This document shows positions 8,849 to 16,530 of a stretch of 30,188 bases of DNA, one piece after another (the first letter of the stretch is position 1; every line of letters begins with the position of its first letter). Below the pieces are notes generated by a model, which searched no databases, was not told the origin of the DNA, and was given only the letters and a program-made list of their open reading frames with translations. Position numbers and translations under genes: made by a program. Source of the DNA: a virus. Location of the stretch: positions 1 through 30,188 of IMG/VR virus record IMGVR_UViG_3300024333_000019. One strand, written 5' to 3'.

Positions 8849-9286
8849 TTAAACGCCCGATTCGTAGCGTTCGCCGTAGAGAACGATCAGGTTCCCTTTC
8901 GCGGAGTTCGCGTCAGAAGCGGTCGTGCGCGAGAGCGCAAGAACACGGAGATAGTCAGTTTTCGCCATCTCAATATCCAGCGCGGAGCTCGTGCAAACCG
9001 TTAATGCCGTTTCGGTCGTTACCGAAAGCGACCCGGAACTCGTTGTGTTCTTGTACACATCGAGCGTCAGGTTGTTCCCGGCCCCCGTCTGCGCGGTTTC
9101 AACGAGGTAAAGTAGCCGTTTAATGACCACTTTACGCCCGAATACTTCCGTTTTCAGGGTGGTTGTGTGCGTCTTGGTTTCTGCTCCCGTCCCCGCCTGA
9201 GGGGTCAGAAGCAGGGTCGTTGAATCGTTGCCCTTCAGCGGAAGCTGTTGGACCGCGTTCAAACTATCATCAGCATAGTCACGCAT
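8849..9286 (-). CDS. Probable head-associated structural protein, unassigned
   Basis: The 145-residue product is rich in Thr, Ser, Ala and Leu and reads as predominantly beta-stranded (LTLDVYKNTTSSGSLSVTTETALTVC, KGNLIVLYGERYESGV). It lacks a signal peptide or TM segment. The ATG follows AGGAGGG. It lies directly downstream of the capsid gene and just before the hairpin, the usual place of head-decoration, head-completion or stabilisation proteins. I do not recognise a family. Confidence 0.6.
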   Translation of the reverse strand: MRDYADDSLNAVQQLPLKGNDSTTLLLTPQAGTGAETKTHTTTLKTEVFGRKVVIKRLLYLVETAQTGAGNNLTLDVYKNTTSSGSLSVTTETALTVCTSSALDIEMAKTDYLRVLALSRTTASDANSAKGNLIVLYGERYESGV

Positions 9287-9317
9287 GGTGATTGCCCTCC
9301 TTTCTCTCAGTTAGCGG

Positions 9318-10172
9318 TTAAGCGGAAGTCACACGCACGATTCTCTCAATCCCCTTACCGGTCGAATTGAGGTCATCGCTCGTGAGATCCCAAGTTTTCT
9401 TGAATTGCAGGATGGCGAGCCACCCCACCTTCCGGGAACGGCCCAGATCCGTGGGGACATCGGCCACCGTGTACTCCGGGACCGCGATCGCTTCGGAAAG
9501 GGCTTCATCCCCAAAGAAATACCCGTTTCCGTATGCCGCGGAAGAACCCACGCCGTCCGACAGGAAAGCGTTGTCCTCCATGAACCGGCAATCGTAATAC
9601 TTCCCGACCTCGGAGTTGTAACGATACTCCGGTTCGGTGTACTGCGCGATCGCCTGAAGGTAGTCGTAAATCCCGCGACAAGACTTGATCGAGAGAATTG
9701 CGCCGTAATACCCTTTCCGGCCCCCGATCTTCGGGATCTGTTTCCCCTTCATGAAATCCACGAGATCGCGGACGTTCTTATCCGAAATGCTCGCGCTTGC
9801 GGTCGCTGTTGCTGTGCCGTTGCTCGTGAGGATCGTGGAAGCGGTGCTCGTTGCGACGGCGACAAATTTCGCCACCGTGAACGGCACGCTCGCCGCGCTA
9901 TCCAGAACTTCGGCCTGATCGTCCCTGAGGCCCTTCAGGAAGATGTTGTTCGGATCCCATTCCGCGAGATCCTCGAGCTTTTTGGTGTATTGGACTGAGT
10001 TGCCCCACTCCGCTACGACCACGGAATCTTTCACGATCTTGATGAGGTTTGACGGGACCGTGGAGGTTTCGGTGAGTGTGCCGCCCTTGGTATCGATGCG
10101 GAGCACTTTATCGAAATACACGGTATCGCCGGAATTGCGGCCTAACCCCTCATCCTTGATCTGCGCGAACTG
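9318..10172 (-). CDS. Major capsid protein, exon 2 (N4gp56-type)
   Basis: This exon encodes 284 residues starting QFAQIKDEGLGRNSGDTVYFDKVLRID and running to a TAA at 9318. Features match the N4gp56 family of HK97-like capsid proteins: an N-terminal GD-T-V-x-F/Y segment, a long central region with SLTG/KIGG-like elements (KGKQIPKIGGRKGYYGAILS), and a C-terminal EAIAVPEYTVADVPTDLGRSRKVGWLAILQFKKTW stretch near the conserved 'GW...G' tail. Read alone it has no ribosome-binding site or normal start; the first in-frame candidate is GTG 10121, inside the conserved region. Joined to exon 1 it gives a 317-residue protein, a normal length for the family. It forms the capsid shell. Confidence 0.82.
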   Translation of the reverse strand, partial: QFAQIKDEGLGRNSGDTVYFDKVLRIDTKGGTLTETSTVPSNLIKIVKDSVVVAEWGNSVQYTKKLEDLAEWDPNNIFLKGLRDDQAEVLDSAASVPFTVAKFVAVATSTASTILTSNGTATATASASISDKNVRDLVDFMKGKQIPKIGGRKGYYGAILSIKSCRGIYDYLQAIAQYTEPEYRYNSEVGKYYDCRFMEDNAFLSDGVGSSAAYGNGYFFGDEALSEAIAVPEYTVADVPTDLGRSRKVGWLAILQFKKTWDLTSDDLNSTGKGIERIVRVTSA

Positions 10173-10825
10173 CTACTCTGTTACCACGGCGTTATGCCGC
10201 GACAGCCATCGTTTCCGGGCTGTTCTTTCTGTCTCCAGAAAGTTCGGAACATATCATCCCGTTTCCGGGGGAGGCGTATGTTCTCTGAGGATCCTTGAAT
10301 CGGCTCACGATTTCAAAATCGGATTTGGTATACCATCCTCTTTTGGAAGATATCCGCTTTGTTACAAACTCGATCATAATCTTGGCCCGATGCTTTTTCT
10401 CTCCCGCTAGATTGGGTTCGAGAATTTCGAGAAGTTTCTTAATGTGTTCCATTCTCGAAATTGTTGCATACACGATCGGGCGGATTAAATGACCGTGTTG
10501 GTTCGGCATCCGTTCTACCACATACGGGTTAATACCTATCTTGCGAAGAAGATCGATATATTTCTTCACGATCCCTCCGTCGGTGTTTCCCATAGTGACC
10601 TGAACTTCAACGCCTTTTCCTTCCCACTTCCCGATTTTTTTGTGGCGATTACTCATAATGATCGAGCCTTCGCCATCAATCAAACCAGCAAGCCATCCGA
10701 TTTCTTCTTCCGTTAAAGTTTCCTGCTGATTGACACCGTGAACAGAGGATTTTTCCATTGGTAGGACCTCCGTTTTTTGATGTTGTTCCAGCATATAGTC
10801 TCCTTTTACTATCGCCAATTCGTCA
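10173..10825 (-). ncRNA. Group I intron in the major capsid gene
   Basis: The 653-nt intron boundaries follow from pairing. Exon 1 ends CUAUCGU and pairs with GCGAUAG inside the intron (plus 10809-10815), leaving the required terminal U-G wobble (P1). Immediately before that guide, GAAUUG (10816-10821) pairs with the first six bases of exon 2, CAGUUC (P10). The intron ends in G, as expected. Near the 3' end, GAACATA (10277-10283) pairs with TATGTTC (10247-10253), a plausible P7, enclosing a CCCG-GAAA-CGGG tetraloop stem (10258-10269). A CTTTCTG-GAGA-CAGAAAG hairpin (10225-10242) is P9-like. P3-P6 were not modelled in full, so the subgroup is left open. Confidence 0.85.
10192..10794 (-). CDS. 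LAGLIDADG homing endonuclease in the capsid intron
   Basis: The 200-residue protein carries EEIGWLAGLIDGEGSIIM, the LAGLIDADG helix with its catalytic acidic residue, followed by a single-motif beta-saddle region (VEVQVTMGNTDGGIVKKYIDLLRKIG, RPIVYATISRMEHIKKLLEIL). It probably acts as a homodimer that cleaves intron-less capsid alleles. ATG 10794 has AAGGAG 5 nt upstream; ATG 10758 with GGAGG is an equally good alternative. An in-frame ATG at 10836 lies in exon 1 and is unlikely to be used. The C-terminal codons overlap the presumed P7-P9 RNA core, so this stretch is both coding and structural. Confidence 0.88.
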   Translation of the reverse strand: MLEQHQKTEVLPMEKSSVHGVNQQETLTEEEIGWLAGLIDGEGSIIMSNRHKKIGKWEGKGVEVQVTMGNTDGGIVKKYIDLLRKIGINPYVVERMPNQHGHLIRPIVYATISRMEHIKKLLEILEPNLAGEKKHRAKIMIEFVTKRISSKRGWYTKSDFEIVSRFKDPQRTYASPGNGMICSELSGDRKNSPETMAVAA

Positions 10826-10924
10826 ACGATAGACATACATCGGAAGCGCCTGATTCCTCAGTTGCTTCGACAGTTTGTTGTTCGTCAGGTTCCCGCCAAG
10901 TGAGTTGGTTACCCAAAGTTGCAT
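10826..10924 (-). CDS. Major capsid protein, exon 1
   Basis: Thirty-three codons start at ATG 10924 (GAAAGG upstream, 15 nt after the scaffold-like gene stop) and end MYVYR just before an in-frame TGA that belongs to the intron. The sequence MQLWVTNSLGG...LSKQLRNQALPMYVYR is the usual N-terminal arm of N4gp56-type capsid proteins, where S-K-x-L-R-x-x-A-x-P is followed by the RQF segment. Exon 2 supplies QF directly. Without splicing only a 33-residue peptide would be made, so the exon identity supports the intron call. Confidence 0.82.
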
Positions 10925-10938
10925 GGCGTTTTGCCTTT

Positions 10939-11673
10939 CTAGGAAGCCTGATGCGCCTTATCCCGGATCGCGTTCCGCTCTCGGATATAATCTCTTGGAT
11001 CATCCTTGAGATCATCCGCTGAGCTTCCCGGTTTCCGTGCCGATTCAGAGCCGGAGGATTGATTCCCCCGCTCGCCCTGTGATCCGCTTGGCGCGCCTTG
11101 ACCTCCCATTCGTTTTTTTAGAATGGCTTCTTGATCGCGCGCAACTGCGTCAGCGGCCTCGAACATGGCTTCTTTGAACGATTTCCCTTCCTGCATTAAA
11201 GGACGCGCCCTTCGCGCGATCTCTCCCTCGAATGGGCGAAGATCCGGATGCTTCTGAAAGACGGACTCGACATCGGCTTGGATCGCGGCCCTTGCCCGCG
11301 CCTCACGATCCTGTTCCGACATGACGGCCGTGGTCTGAGTTTTGACCTCGGTCTTGATCCGTTTTTGAACGACCTCACGAAGTTTCTTGGCCGCGGCTTT
11401 TGGATCCACAACCGCTTCTTCGAGCGCCGATTCAAGTTCTTTCTCGATAGCTTCCGCTTCTTCTTTGTCCTCCGCGGTCGCGTCCCCGTGGGCGATCCTC
11501 GCCTCAAGAGTCGCGAGCCGCGTTGCAAGCTCGGTGTTCTGCCTGTCCTTGTCTTGGAGCCGCGCTTGAAGCTCCTCGACACTCGGCCGGTTGCCGTCCG
11601 GACTGCCTTCGGATCCAGCGGACCCTTCAGCCCCCGTCGGGTCTTGATTATTGTCAGGATTTTCCCGTTCCAT
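10939..11673 (-). CDS. Probable capsid scaffolding protein
   Basis: From ATG 11673 (AAGGAG upstream; a longer frame to 11730 lacks one) the product is 244 residues. It is highly charged, with a Gly/Ser/Pro/Asn-rich low-complexity start, a long coiled-coil-like centre (EELQARLQDKDRQNTELATRLATLEARI..., EAEAIEKELESALEEA) and a disordered Gly/Ser-rich tail ending in a basic segment. There is no catalytic motif. Its position between portal and major capsid gene and this composition are those of a scaffold that is lost from the mature head. Sequence identity to a named scaffold family was not tested. Confidence 0.7.
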   Translation of the reverse strand: MERENPDNNQDPTGAEGSAGSEGSPDGNRPSVEELQARLQDKDRQNTELATRLATLEARIAHGDATAEDKEEAEAIEKELESALEEAVVDPKAAAKKLREVVQKRIKTEVKTQTTAVMSEQDREARARAAIQADVESVFQKHPDLRPFEGEIARRARPLMQEGKSFKEAMFEAADAVARDQEAILKKRMGGQGAPSGSQGERGNQSSGSESARKPGSSADDLKDDPRDYIRERNAIRDKAHQAS

Positions 11674-11732
11674 CTTGGATCTCCTTCGTTGTTCGCGGAC
11701 TTGTACGGCCGGGGAGTCGGCCGTCAGCAATC

Positions 11733-11996
11733 CTATTTTTGATTAACTTGTTTCTCCCAAAGCTCTTTGGTTAATGCCTCGCCAAACCGGATATCATCAA
11801 AACATTTCGAGAAGAGTCCCACGATGCCTTTGCAAACCCCTCTCGCCTCAGGATCGTCTTTCACAAGTAAACGCTCAAGATGCGCTTTATACATATCCTC
11901 CGCGATCTCGAGGAACTCTTTGAACTCCGGGAACTGCCGGAGCGCGTTCAACCTCGAGCCGTGGTGCGCCGCTATCCGTTTCTGGTCCTCATCCAT
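11733..11996 (-). CDS. Small helical protein between portal and scaffold genes
   Basis: The 87-residue product is acidic and basic in alternation and almost wholly helical (LRQFPEFKEFLEIAEDMYKAHLERLLVKDD), with two cysteines and no recognised domain. The ATG overlaps the portal stop region by 8 nt and follows GAGG at good spacing. By position it may be a head-assembly accessory protein. I do not recognise a family. Confidence 0.65.
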   Translation of the reverse strand: MDEDQKRIAAHHGSRLNALRQFPEFKEFLEIAEDMYKAHLERLLVKDDPEARGVCKGIVGLFSKCFDDIRFGEALTKELWEKQVNQK

Positions 11997-13941
11997 TCGG
12001 CGGCCTCATTCCAGTAGGAACGCCGGGTAGAGGCGGCTGTGCCGGAACAGCGGGACCGGGCGCGCCCGGTACAGGAGCTCCCTGCCCCGGCATACCGCCC
12101 ATCCCCTGCAAAAGCCCGACCAGTTTCTTGATCTGTTCAGGGTCCTTGATCAAATCCTCCCAATCCGGGATGTCAGACACCTGAAACAACTTTTTCCACA
12201 TGAGATCCACATTCGAGAGCGCGGAAAGAAGAGGGTTGCTCAGGGCCGCCTCGAGAGCCATCTTCAGTTTCTCGAACACTTCCTTGCGAGCCGAGAACTG
12301 CATGACCCCAGCCGCGATAAAATCATGGGTCATCCTATCGTCCTCTTGGATCGGTTTTAGGATCAGCCGGGGAACCTCAAGCACGCGCCCGATATTTCCC
12401 GTGACCGGATCAGGAACAGGAACCTCTTTCATGCCGAGGATTTCGTCCGCGGCCTCCTGTGTGAAAAGGACGGGGTTCTTTATGATCTTGTAAATCGCCT
12501 CAAGCAAGCGTTTGATATGCTCTTCCTCAAACCTCTTCGCCTGAGACATGAACCGGCGGTCCACCGCCTGAAGTTTAAGCTGATACTCGCCGAGGGTGTT
12601 GTCCCCACCCTTCTTCCCATCGATCGTGGACGTTCCTTCCGCGTGCCGCGTCACGCCCGTCACATCCTGGTGCGTCTGGTCAAGAAGAGCAACCCCGGTC
12701 ATAAGATCGTTCATGGCCGAGACACCGCCCGACTGCCGCCTGAGACTCACCGCCTGATCGGGCGGCCCTTTCACGAGCCACACCGCCATCGGCTTGTACT
12801 TGATCGAGCTCTGGTCCGCGATATTATTAGCGTCCACGACCGCGATATCCATACTCGTCATCTTCTGCGAGTCGAACCCAAGGTTCACCATCGAGTTCAT
12901 GAGCTCCTGTGTGCCACGGCCGTTGAAGAGATAGCCTTTCCCGTAGAAATCGTATTTCCTCGGTTTGATCTTCGCCGGAACAACAGGGATGAACCCGTAA
13001 GCGTTTGGATCCTTCCTGAGAAGCCACGACTTATTCACAACAGTCACCACCATTGGTTTCAAGACATATCCTTTATCGAGGTTCTCCCCGTCCCACGGCA
13101 TAGGGACGAGCCCCCAAAACTCATAGAGCGTGACCGTCTTGTAATCCTTCGGGATCTTCACGTCCGTGGTCCCGTCGATCCCGCGCACGACCGCGAGACC
13201 ATCCTCACTCGAGCCGGCTCCCTCGCTCGACATGCCGTTCAGCATGGTCTGTATCTCTTCTGGCTTGTACAGCCCTCCCGGCCGGCTCGCTTCCCGGATC
13301 AGATCCGAGATGTCTTTATTCTCGATCCTGTCAATCCAAAACCGGTGGTTCTCCCAATTATGCCCGCCCTTCGGGTCAACGAGGCAGTCGTAGCAGGAGC
13401 GCCACACGAAATCAACGCCGCTCTTGTCCGGACGCGCGATCAATTTCATGAAACTCGTGCCGATATCAATCGCTTCTTCGAGCATAAAATCCTTCTCGTC
13501 GAAATACCCGCCCTGATCGAGAATGTTCTTTATCAGGTCCGAAAGAGCTTCCTCCTCGTCCCGGTCCCGCTTCTCCACCCCGCGCACCTCGAAGAACAGG
13601 TCATTGGGGAAGATCATGGCATCAACATTCGAGAACGCGGTCTCCGATGTCTTTGCCTGGAGTCCGACGAATACCTTGCTCTGCCACGCCTCCTTGTACT
13701 GCCAGCCCTCCGGTTCCTCTTGGCGCACCTGTTTCTCGATCTCGTCCCATGTGTTCTTGAACTTGTCGCGGTAATCCTCACCGGCTCTGATACAATCCAC
13801 CACGAAGGCGAGTACCCGGTCGATCTCCCTCTGCTTAATGACCGCGGCATCGGTAGGAAGCGCGTCGTTGTTCAGTTCAGGAACGACCTCTTTCATGAGC
13901 GTTTCTTCAGGACTTATCACGATATCAGCTTTTTCGACCAT
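11989..13941 (-). CDS. Portal protein
   Basis: The 650-residue product starts at ATG 13941 (AAGGGG upstream; ATG 13962 lacks a clear site). It has the portal layout of podovirus-like phages with N4gp56 capsids. The N-terminal helical clip/stem part contains KNTWDEIEKQVRQEE and WQSKVFVGLQAKTSETAFSN. A central wing includes SFMKLIARPDKSG and DCLVDPKG. A KPRKYDFYGKGYLFNGRGTQELMNSMVNLGFDSQ segment resembles the conserved portal core, and a long C-terminal helical region ends in a Gly/Pro/Ala-rich tail (GQGAPVPGAPGPAVPAQP). It would form the dodecameric channel for DNA packaging and ejection. It follows terL and precedes the scaffold-like gene, the canonical order. Confidence 0.85.
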   Translation of the reverse strand: MVEKADIVISPEETLMKEVVPELNNDALPTDAAVIKQREIDRVLAFVVDCIRAGEDYRDKFKNTWDEIEKQVRQEEPEGWQYKEAWQSKVFVGLQAKTSETAFSNVDAMIFPNDLFFEVRGVEKRDRDEEEALSDLIKNILDQGGYFDEKDFMLEEAIDIGTSFMKLIARPDKSGVDFVWRSCYDCLVDPKGGHNWENHRFWIDRIENKDISDLIREASRPGGLYKPEEIQTMLNGMSSEGAGSSEDGLAVVRGIDGTTDVKIPKDYKTVTLYEFWGLVPMPWDGENLDKGYVLKPMVVTVVNKSWLLRKDPNAYGFIPVVPAKIKPRKYDFYGKGYLFNGRGTQELMNSMVNLGFDSQKMTSMDIAVVDANNIADQSSIKYKPMAVWLVKGPPDQAVSLRRQSGGVSAMNDLMTGVALLDQTHQDVTGVTRHAEGTSTIDGKKGGDNTLGEYQLKLQAVDRRFMSQAKRFEEEHIKRLLEAIYKIIKNPVLFTQEAADEILGMKEVPVPDPVTGNIGRVLEVPRLILKPIQEDDRMTHDFIAAGVMQFSARKEVFEKLKMALEAALSNPLLSALSNVDLMWKKLFQVSDIPDWEDLIKDPEQIKKLVGLLQGMGGMPGQGAPVPGAPGPAVPAQPPLPGVPTGMRPPNG

Positions 13942-14083
13942 GCTTTTTCCCCTTTTTGACATGTTCAGGAAGAGACCCGAGGTTCGGCGTATGTTGCGCC
14001 CATACCTTTGCGCGCGCTTTCATCTTCGACCCGAGCGCCCCCGAGAACGCGGCGCGGGCTTGTGCCTTAGAGACAAACGGCAT
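13925..14083 (-). CDS. Small basic phage protein (MPFVSKAQARA family)
   Basis: From ATG 14083 (GGGAGG upstream) the 52-residue product reads MPFVSKAQARAAFSG... and contains a W-x-x-HTPNLGSLPEHV segment, ending in a lysine/arginine-rich tail. This layout (K-S-K-A-Q-x-x-A at the start, a late W-x-x-x-TP...LPE motif) recurs in tiny phage proteins encoded near terminase and portal genes. Its function is unknown. It overlaps the portal start by 17 nt. A longer frame to 14119 lacks an equally good start. Confidence 0.65.
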   Translation of the reverse strand: MPFVSKAQARAAFSGALGSKMKARAKVWAQHTPNLGSLPEHVKKGKKHGRKS

Positions 14084-14130
14084 TAAACACCTCCCAAAGC
14101 TCTTGAGAAGAGGACACATCTCCCGTCATT

Positions 14131-15585
14131 TCAGTACCCTCCACGCCCGCCCCCGGCCATAATATTGTCAAAGTTGATATGAACGCGCGTGATCGAACCA
14201 TGGTTCCAGCCGTATACTGCGAGAGCGAGAGCATCTGCTCTGTCTGGGCTCTGGAACCCTTCTTTCCGGAGCTTCTCTTTTGAAATGAGTCGAATCTGAC
14301 CTCTTGTGGTGTGCTCGTACTTGAGACCGGCAAGCTGACTGATGAGCTTTTCATCTCTTGGGATTGAGATTGTTCCCATTCGGAATCGCTCCCGGAGCTC
14401 CCAATACATTTCGTCGCGCTTGGAATAATACTTCTCCGCGTCCACGGCGACAGCGTTTGCCGCAACAGGATTGACGCGATAGCCCTCGCGCTGGAGAAGA
14501 TCCGTGAGACCACCGCCCACGCCGATATCGTCAACAAAGATAGGGATCTCTTTGGCGCGGAAGGACTCCACTTGTCCCTGAGCCATGAAGGCGACAATAT
14601 CTCCAAAGGTATCAACGATAGATCGATCCTTACGAATGGACGGGAAGCGGGCGCGATACCCGTCAAACTCCGCAAGCACAGTCTCGCAGGATCCGTAGCG
14701 CGCGACATCAACTCCAAGAGCTTTGCGAGGGGTTGGGACTTCGATCGGCCGGTCAATCGCCGCTTCGATCCACCGGAGCGAGATGAGCGTATCGTCGGAT
14801 TCCATGGGAAATTCCCCGAGCACGCGCGCTTGGTAGAACGGATGGTCCTCGCCCCACTCGAGCTTTTTCTCTTCAACCCATTCGTGGGTGACGATTCCTG
14901 GGACCTTATGACACCCTGGGCCGCCTTTGACATTCGGGGAATCGAACGCCGAGATCTTGATCTTGTGAAAGCTTGGATCGCGGAATGAATTATAAAAATC
15001 ACCGGAAGGAATAAGAGGATTACCAATGAGAAGAAGTTTTGCGTTCCCGGACGTGAGACACCCGGACGCGGCCGTGTAGATGATCGGCTTGATCCCTTGC
15101 GCTTCCGAGAAAATGATAAGGATGTTTTCATCATGGAATCCCTGGAACTGGCTCTCGTCGTCCGTCGAGAACCCTATCGCATACCACTTCGGTTCTATCT
15201 CGATCTTCAGGTTCAGGCAACGCCCACCAAGGGGCTTGGTCCAATCCGATGGAACATTGTTCGCTTTTGCCCATTTCCTTCGGATCTCCCCCCATAAAAC
15301 TTGCTCAACCTGTCTGTTGGTCGGCGCAGTCGTGATCACTACCGCCGGCTCGTGCGTGTACAAAAACCAAAGAGCGATGTTCGCCGCGGTCCAATCTTTC
15401 CCGACCCCGTTAGCTGACCGGACCGTTACCTTCTTGTGATCCCGGATCGCCTCCATGATTTCCACTTGCTTGTCCCAAGGCGATTCTTTCAGGACTTTCT
15501 CCGAGAATAAGACCGGGTTCCGATTCAGTTCGAGGACCGTTCTCTGGCGCGGCGTTAGCCACGGCTCGAGTTCTACGTTGCTCAT
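14131..15585 (-). CDS. terL: Terminase large subunit (packaging ATPase-nuclease)
   Basis: From ATG 15585 (AAGGAG upstream; a longer frame reaches 15735) the product is 484 residues. The ATPase part shows SANGVGKDW (Walker A, residues 57-65), TTAPTNRQV (85-93), ILIIFSEAQ (Walker B, 154-163, with Ser before the catalytic Glu where Asp is usual) and LIGNP (coupling motif, 187-190). The RNase H-like nuclease has ALGVDVARYG (D293), IPIFVDDIGVGGG (D352/D353) and DRADALALA (D449/D451). It translocates DNA into the prohead and cuts it. The start is embedded 175 nt inside terS, suggesting coupled expression. Confidence 0.93.
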   Translation of the reverse strand: MSNVELEPWLTPRQRTVLELNRNPVLFSEKVLKESPWDKQVEIMEAIRDHKKVTVRSANGVGKDWTAANIALWFLYTHEPAVVITTAPTNRQVEQVLWGEIRRKWAKANNVPSDWTKPLGGRCLNLKIEIEPKWYAIGFSTDDESQFQGFHDENILIIFSEAQGIKPIIYTAASGCLTSGNAKLLLIGNPLIPSGDFYNSFRDPSFHKIKISAFDSPNVKGGPGCHKVPGIVTHEWVEEKKLEWGEDHPFYQARVLGEFPMESDDTLISLRWIEAAIDRPIEVPTPRKALGVDVARYGSCETVLAEFDGYRARFPSIRKDRSIVDTFGDIVAFMAQGQVESFRAKEIPIFVDDIGVGGGLTDLLQREGYRVNPVAANAVAVDAEKYYSKRDEMYWELRERFRMGTISIPRDEKLISQLAGLKYEHTTRGQIRLISKEKLRKEGFQSPDRADALALAVYGWNHGSITRVHINFDNIMAGGGRGGY

Positions 15586-16018
15586 TGATCTCCTTCGTGA
15601 TGTTATCGATCGTGGAAAAATGAAAATGTTCCTCTTTTTTCTGAGACTGATCGATGAGCGCAGTATCTTTCCAGTCCATGAGATTCTTGGCCGCGAAAAT
15701 ACAAAACACGGGATTGTAGATTCCGAGAACCCCAAACTTGATCAGCATTTCATTTCTCGCGCGCACAATCCCTTTTATTGCCGCTTTTAATTCGGGATAC
15801 TTTTCTTCCAAACTACTTAGCGTAGAATGATTTACATGCCTTCTCTTGCAAAAATCCTCAATGGAAGCAATATGGGGACCAATAAGCTTCGGAGATTTTT
15901 CTGATCCGTGATCGCGGAAGGTTTCGTGGAGTTTTTCCTTGCAGTATTTTTTAATGGTCCGGACGAGCATTTCAACGCGTTTGTCAGTCCAATAAAGCTT
16001 TCTCCCGCGTTTAGCCAT
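15410..16018 (-). CDS. terS: Terminase small subunit
   Basis: The 202-residue product has a basic N-terminus (MAKRGRKLYWTDKRVEML), an HTH-like segment (IEDFCKRRHVNHSTLSSLEEKYPEL), then GIYNPVFCIFAAKNLMDWKDT, a segment shared by many phage small terminases just before an oligomerisation region. The C-terminal third is hydrophilic and low-complexity and is encoded in the region shared with terL. GAGG precedes the ATG. It would recognise the packaging initiation site and regulate TerL. Confidence 0.85.
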   Translation of the reverse strand: MAKRGRKLYWTDKRVEMLVRTIKKYCKEKLHETFRDHGSEKSPKLIGPHIASIEDFCKRRHVNHSTLSSLEEKYPELKAAIKGIVRARNEMLIKFGVLGIYNPVFCIFAAKNLMDWKDTALIDQSQKKEEHFHFSTIDNITKEINEQRRTRAVANAAPENGPRTESEPGLILGESPERIALGQASGNHGGDPGSQEGNGPVS

Positions 16019-16166
16019 TCTTGTCCTCGTCCTTGTCTCGAGAAACAGTTTTTCCGCACTTATGACATTTTAAAGTCACGGTTCCTGAGTGATGCCCAGT
16101 GTCGATGATTGACATGGCGCGGCGGCAACACACGTTTTGGATAGACACAGTTTCACCAATCCTCAT
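16011..16166 (-). CDS. Com-like mini zinc protein upstream of terS
   Basis: A 51-residue frame (MRIGETVSIQNVCCRRAMSI...) contains CC near residue 13 and LKCHKCGKTVSRDKDEDKNG near the C-terminus. The CxxC knuckle after a strand resembles Mu-Com-type zinc-ribbon translation regulators and other small phage zinc ribbons. It ends by overlapping the terS start by 8 nt, so translational coupling or regulation of terS is plausible. Identity to Com is inference. Confidence 0.6.
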   Translation of the reverse strand: MRIGETVSIQNVCCRRAMSIIDTGHHSGTVTLKCHKCGKTVSRDKDEDKNG

Positions 16167-16212
16167 AAAAATATTGTATCACGGGGGGTGGGATACCAGG
16201 GGTAGGACTTTT

Positions 16213-16521
16213 TTATTCTTGCGGGGATTCTTCGAGGGCTTTTTCTTCTTTAAACGCGGCTAGGACATCTTGCTCGACCACTTCTTCGGGGAAGAAATCC
16301 TCTTTTTTGGGGAATTTCAGGGAAAAGGGGTAAGAAACGATTGCTAGGATCAGTTCAGAGCCACAATCTCCGTCCATCATGGAGCGTAACACCCTCTGCA
16401 CCGCTTGGATCGCGCACTTCTTCGCTTGCTCGCTCTCGAGCGGGATCACTTGCTGATCGAGCGCCGAAAGACACCGGTTCCAGAAATCCTTCATTTCGCG
16501 GAGCGTGGCGCACCGTGGCAT
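16213..16521 (-). CDS. Acidic hypothetical protein
   Basis: The 102-residue product starts at ATG 16521 after GAGG. The first half is helical with scattered cysteines (FWNRCLSALDQQ, AKKCAIQAVQRVL), the second is acidic with a PFSLKFPKKEDFFPEE turn. No family is recognised. It stands alone upstream of the packaging genes, with about 46 nt before the Com-like gene. Confidence 0.6.
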   Translation of the reverse strand: MPRCATLREMKDFWNRCLSALDQQVIPLESEQAKKCAIQAVQRVLRSMMDGDCGSELILAIVSYPFSLKFPKKEDFFPEEVVEQDVLAAFKEEKALEESPQE

Positions 16522-16530
16522 AATAAAACC

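Noticed and set aside
10809-11015. A 68-codon minus-strand frame across the capsid exon 1 region
   Set aside because: It reads through the scaffold-like gene end and exon 1 in the wrong frame, with no ribosome-binding site or conserved pattern.
12517-13959. A 480-codon plus-strand frame
   Set aside because: It is the antisense of the portal gene; composition is high in Arg/His/Leu without motifs, and it opposes all neighbouring transcription.
14067-15134. A 355-codon minus-strand frame
   Set aside because: It lies in another frame of terL, is Arg/Ser-rich in the manner of an antisense or off-frame shadow, and has no domain.
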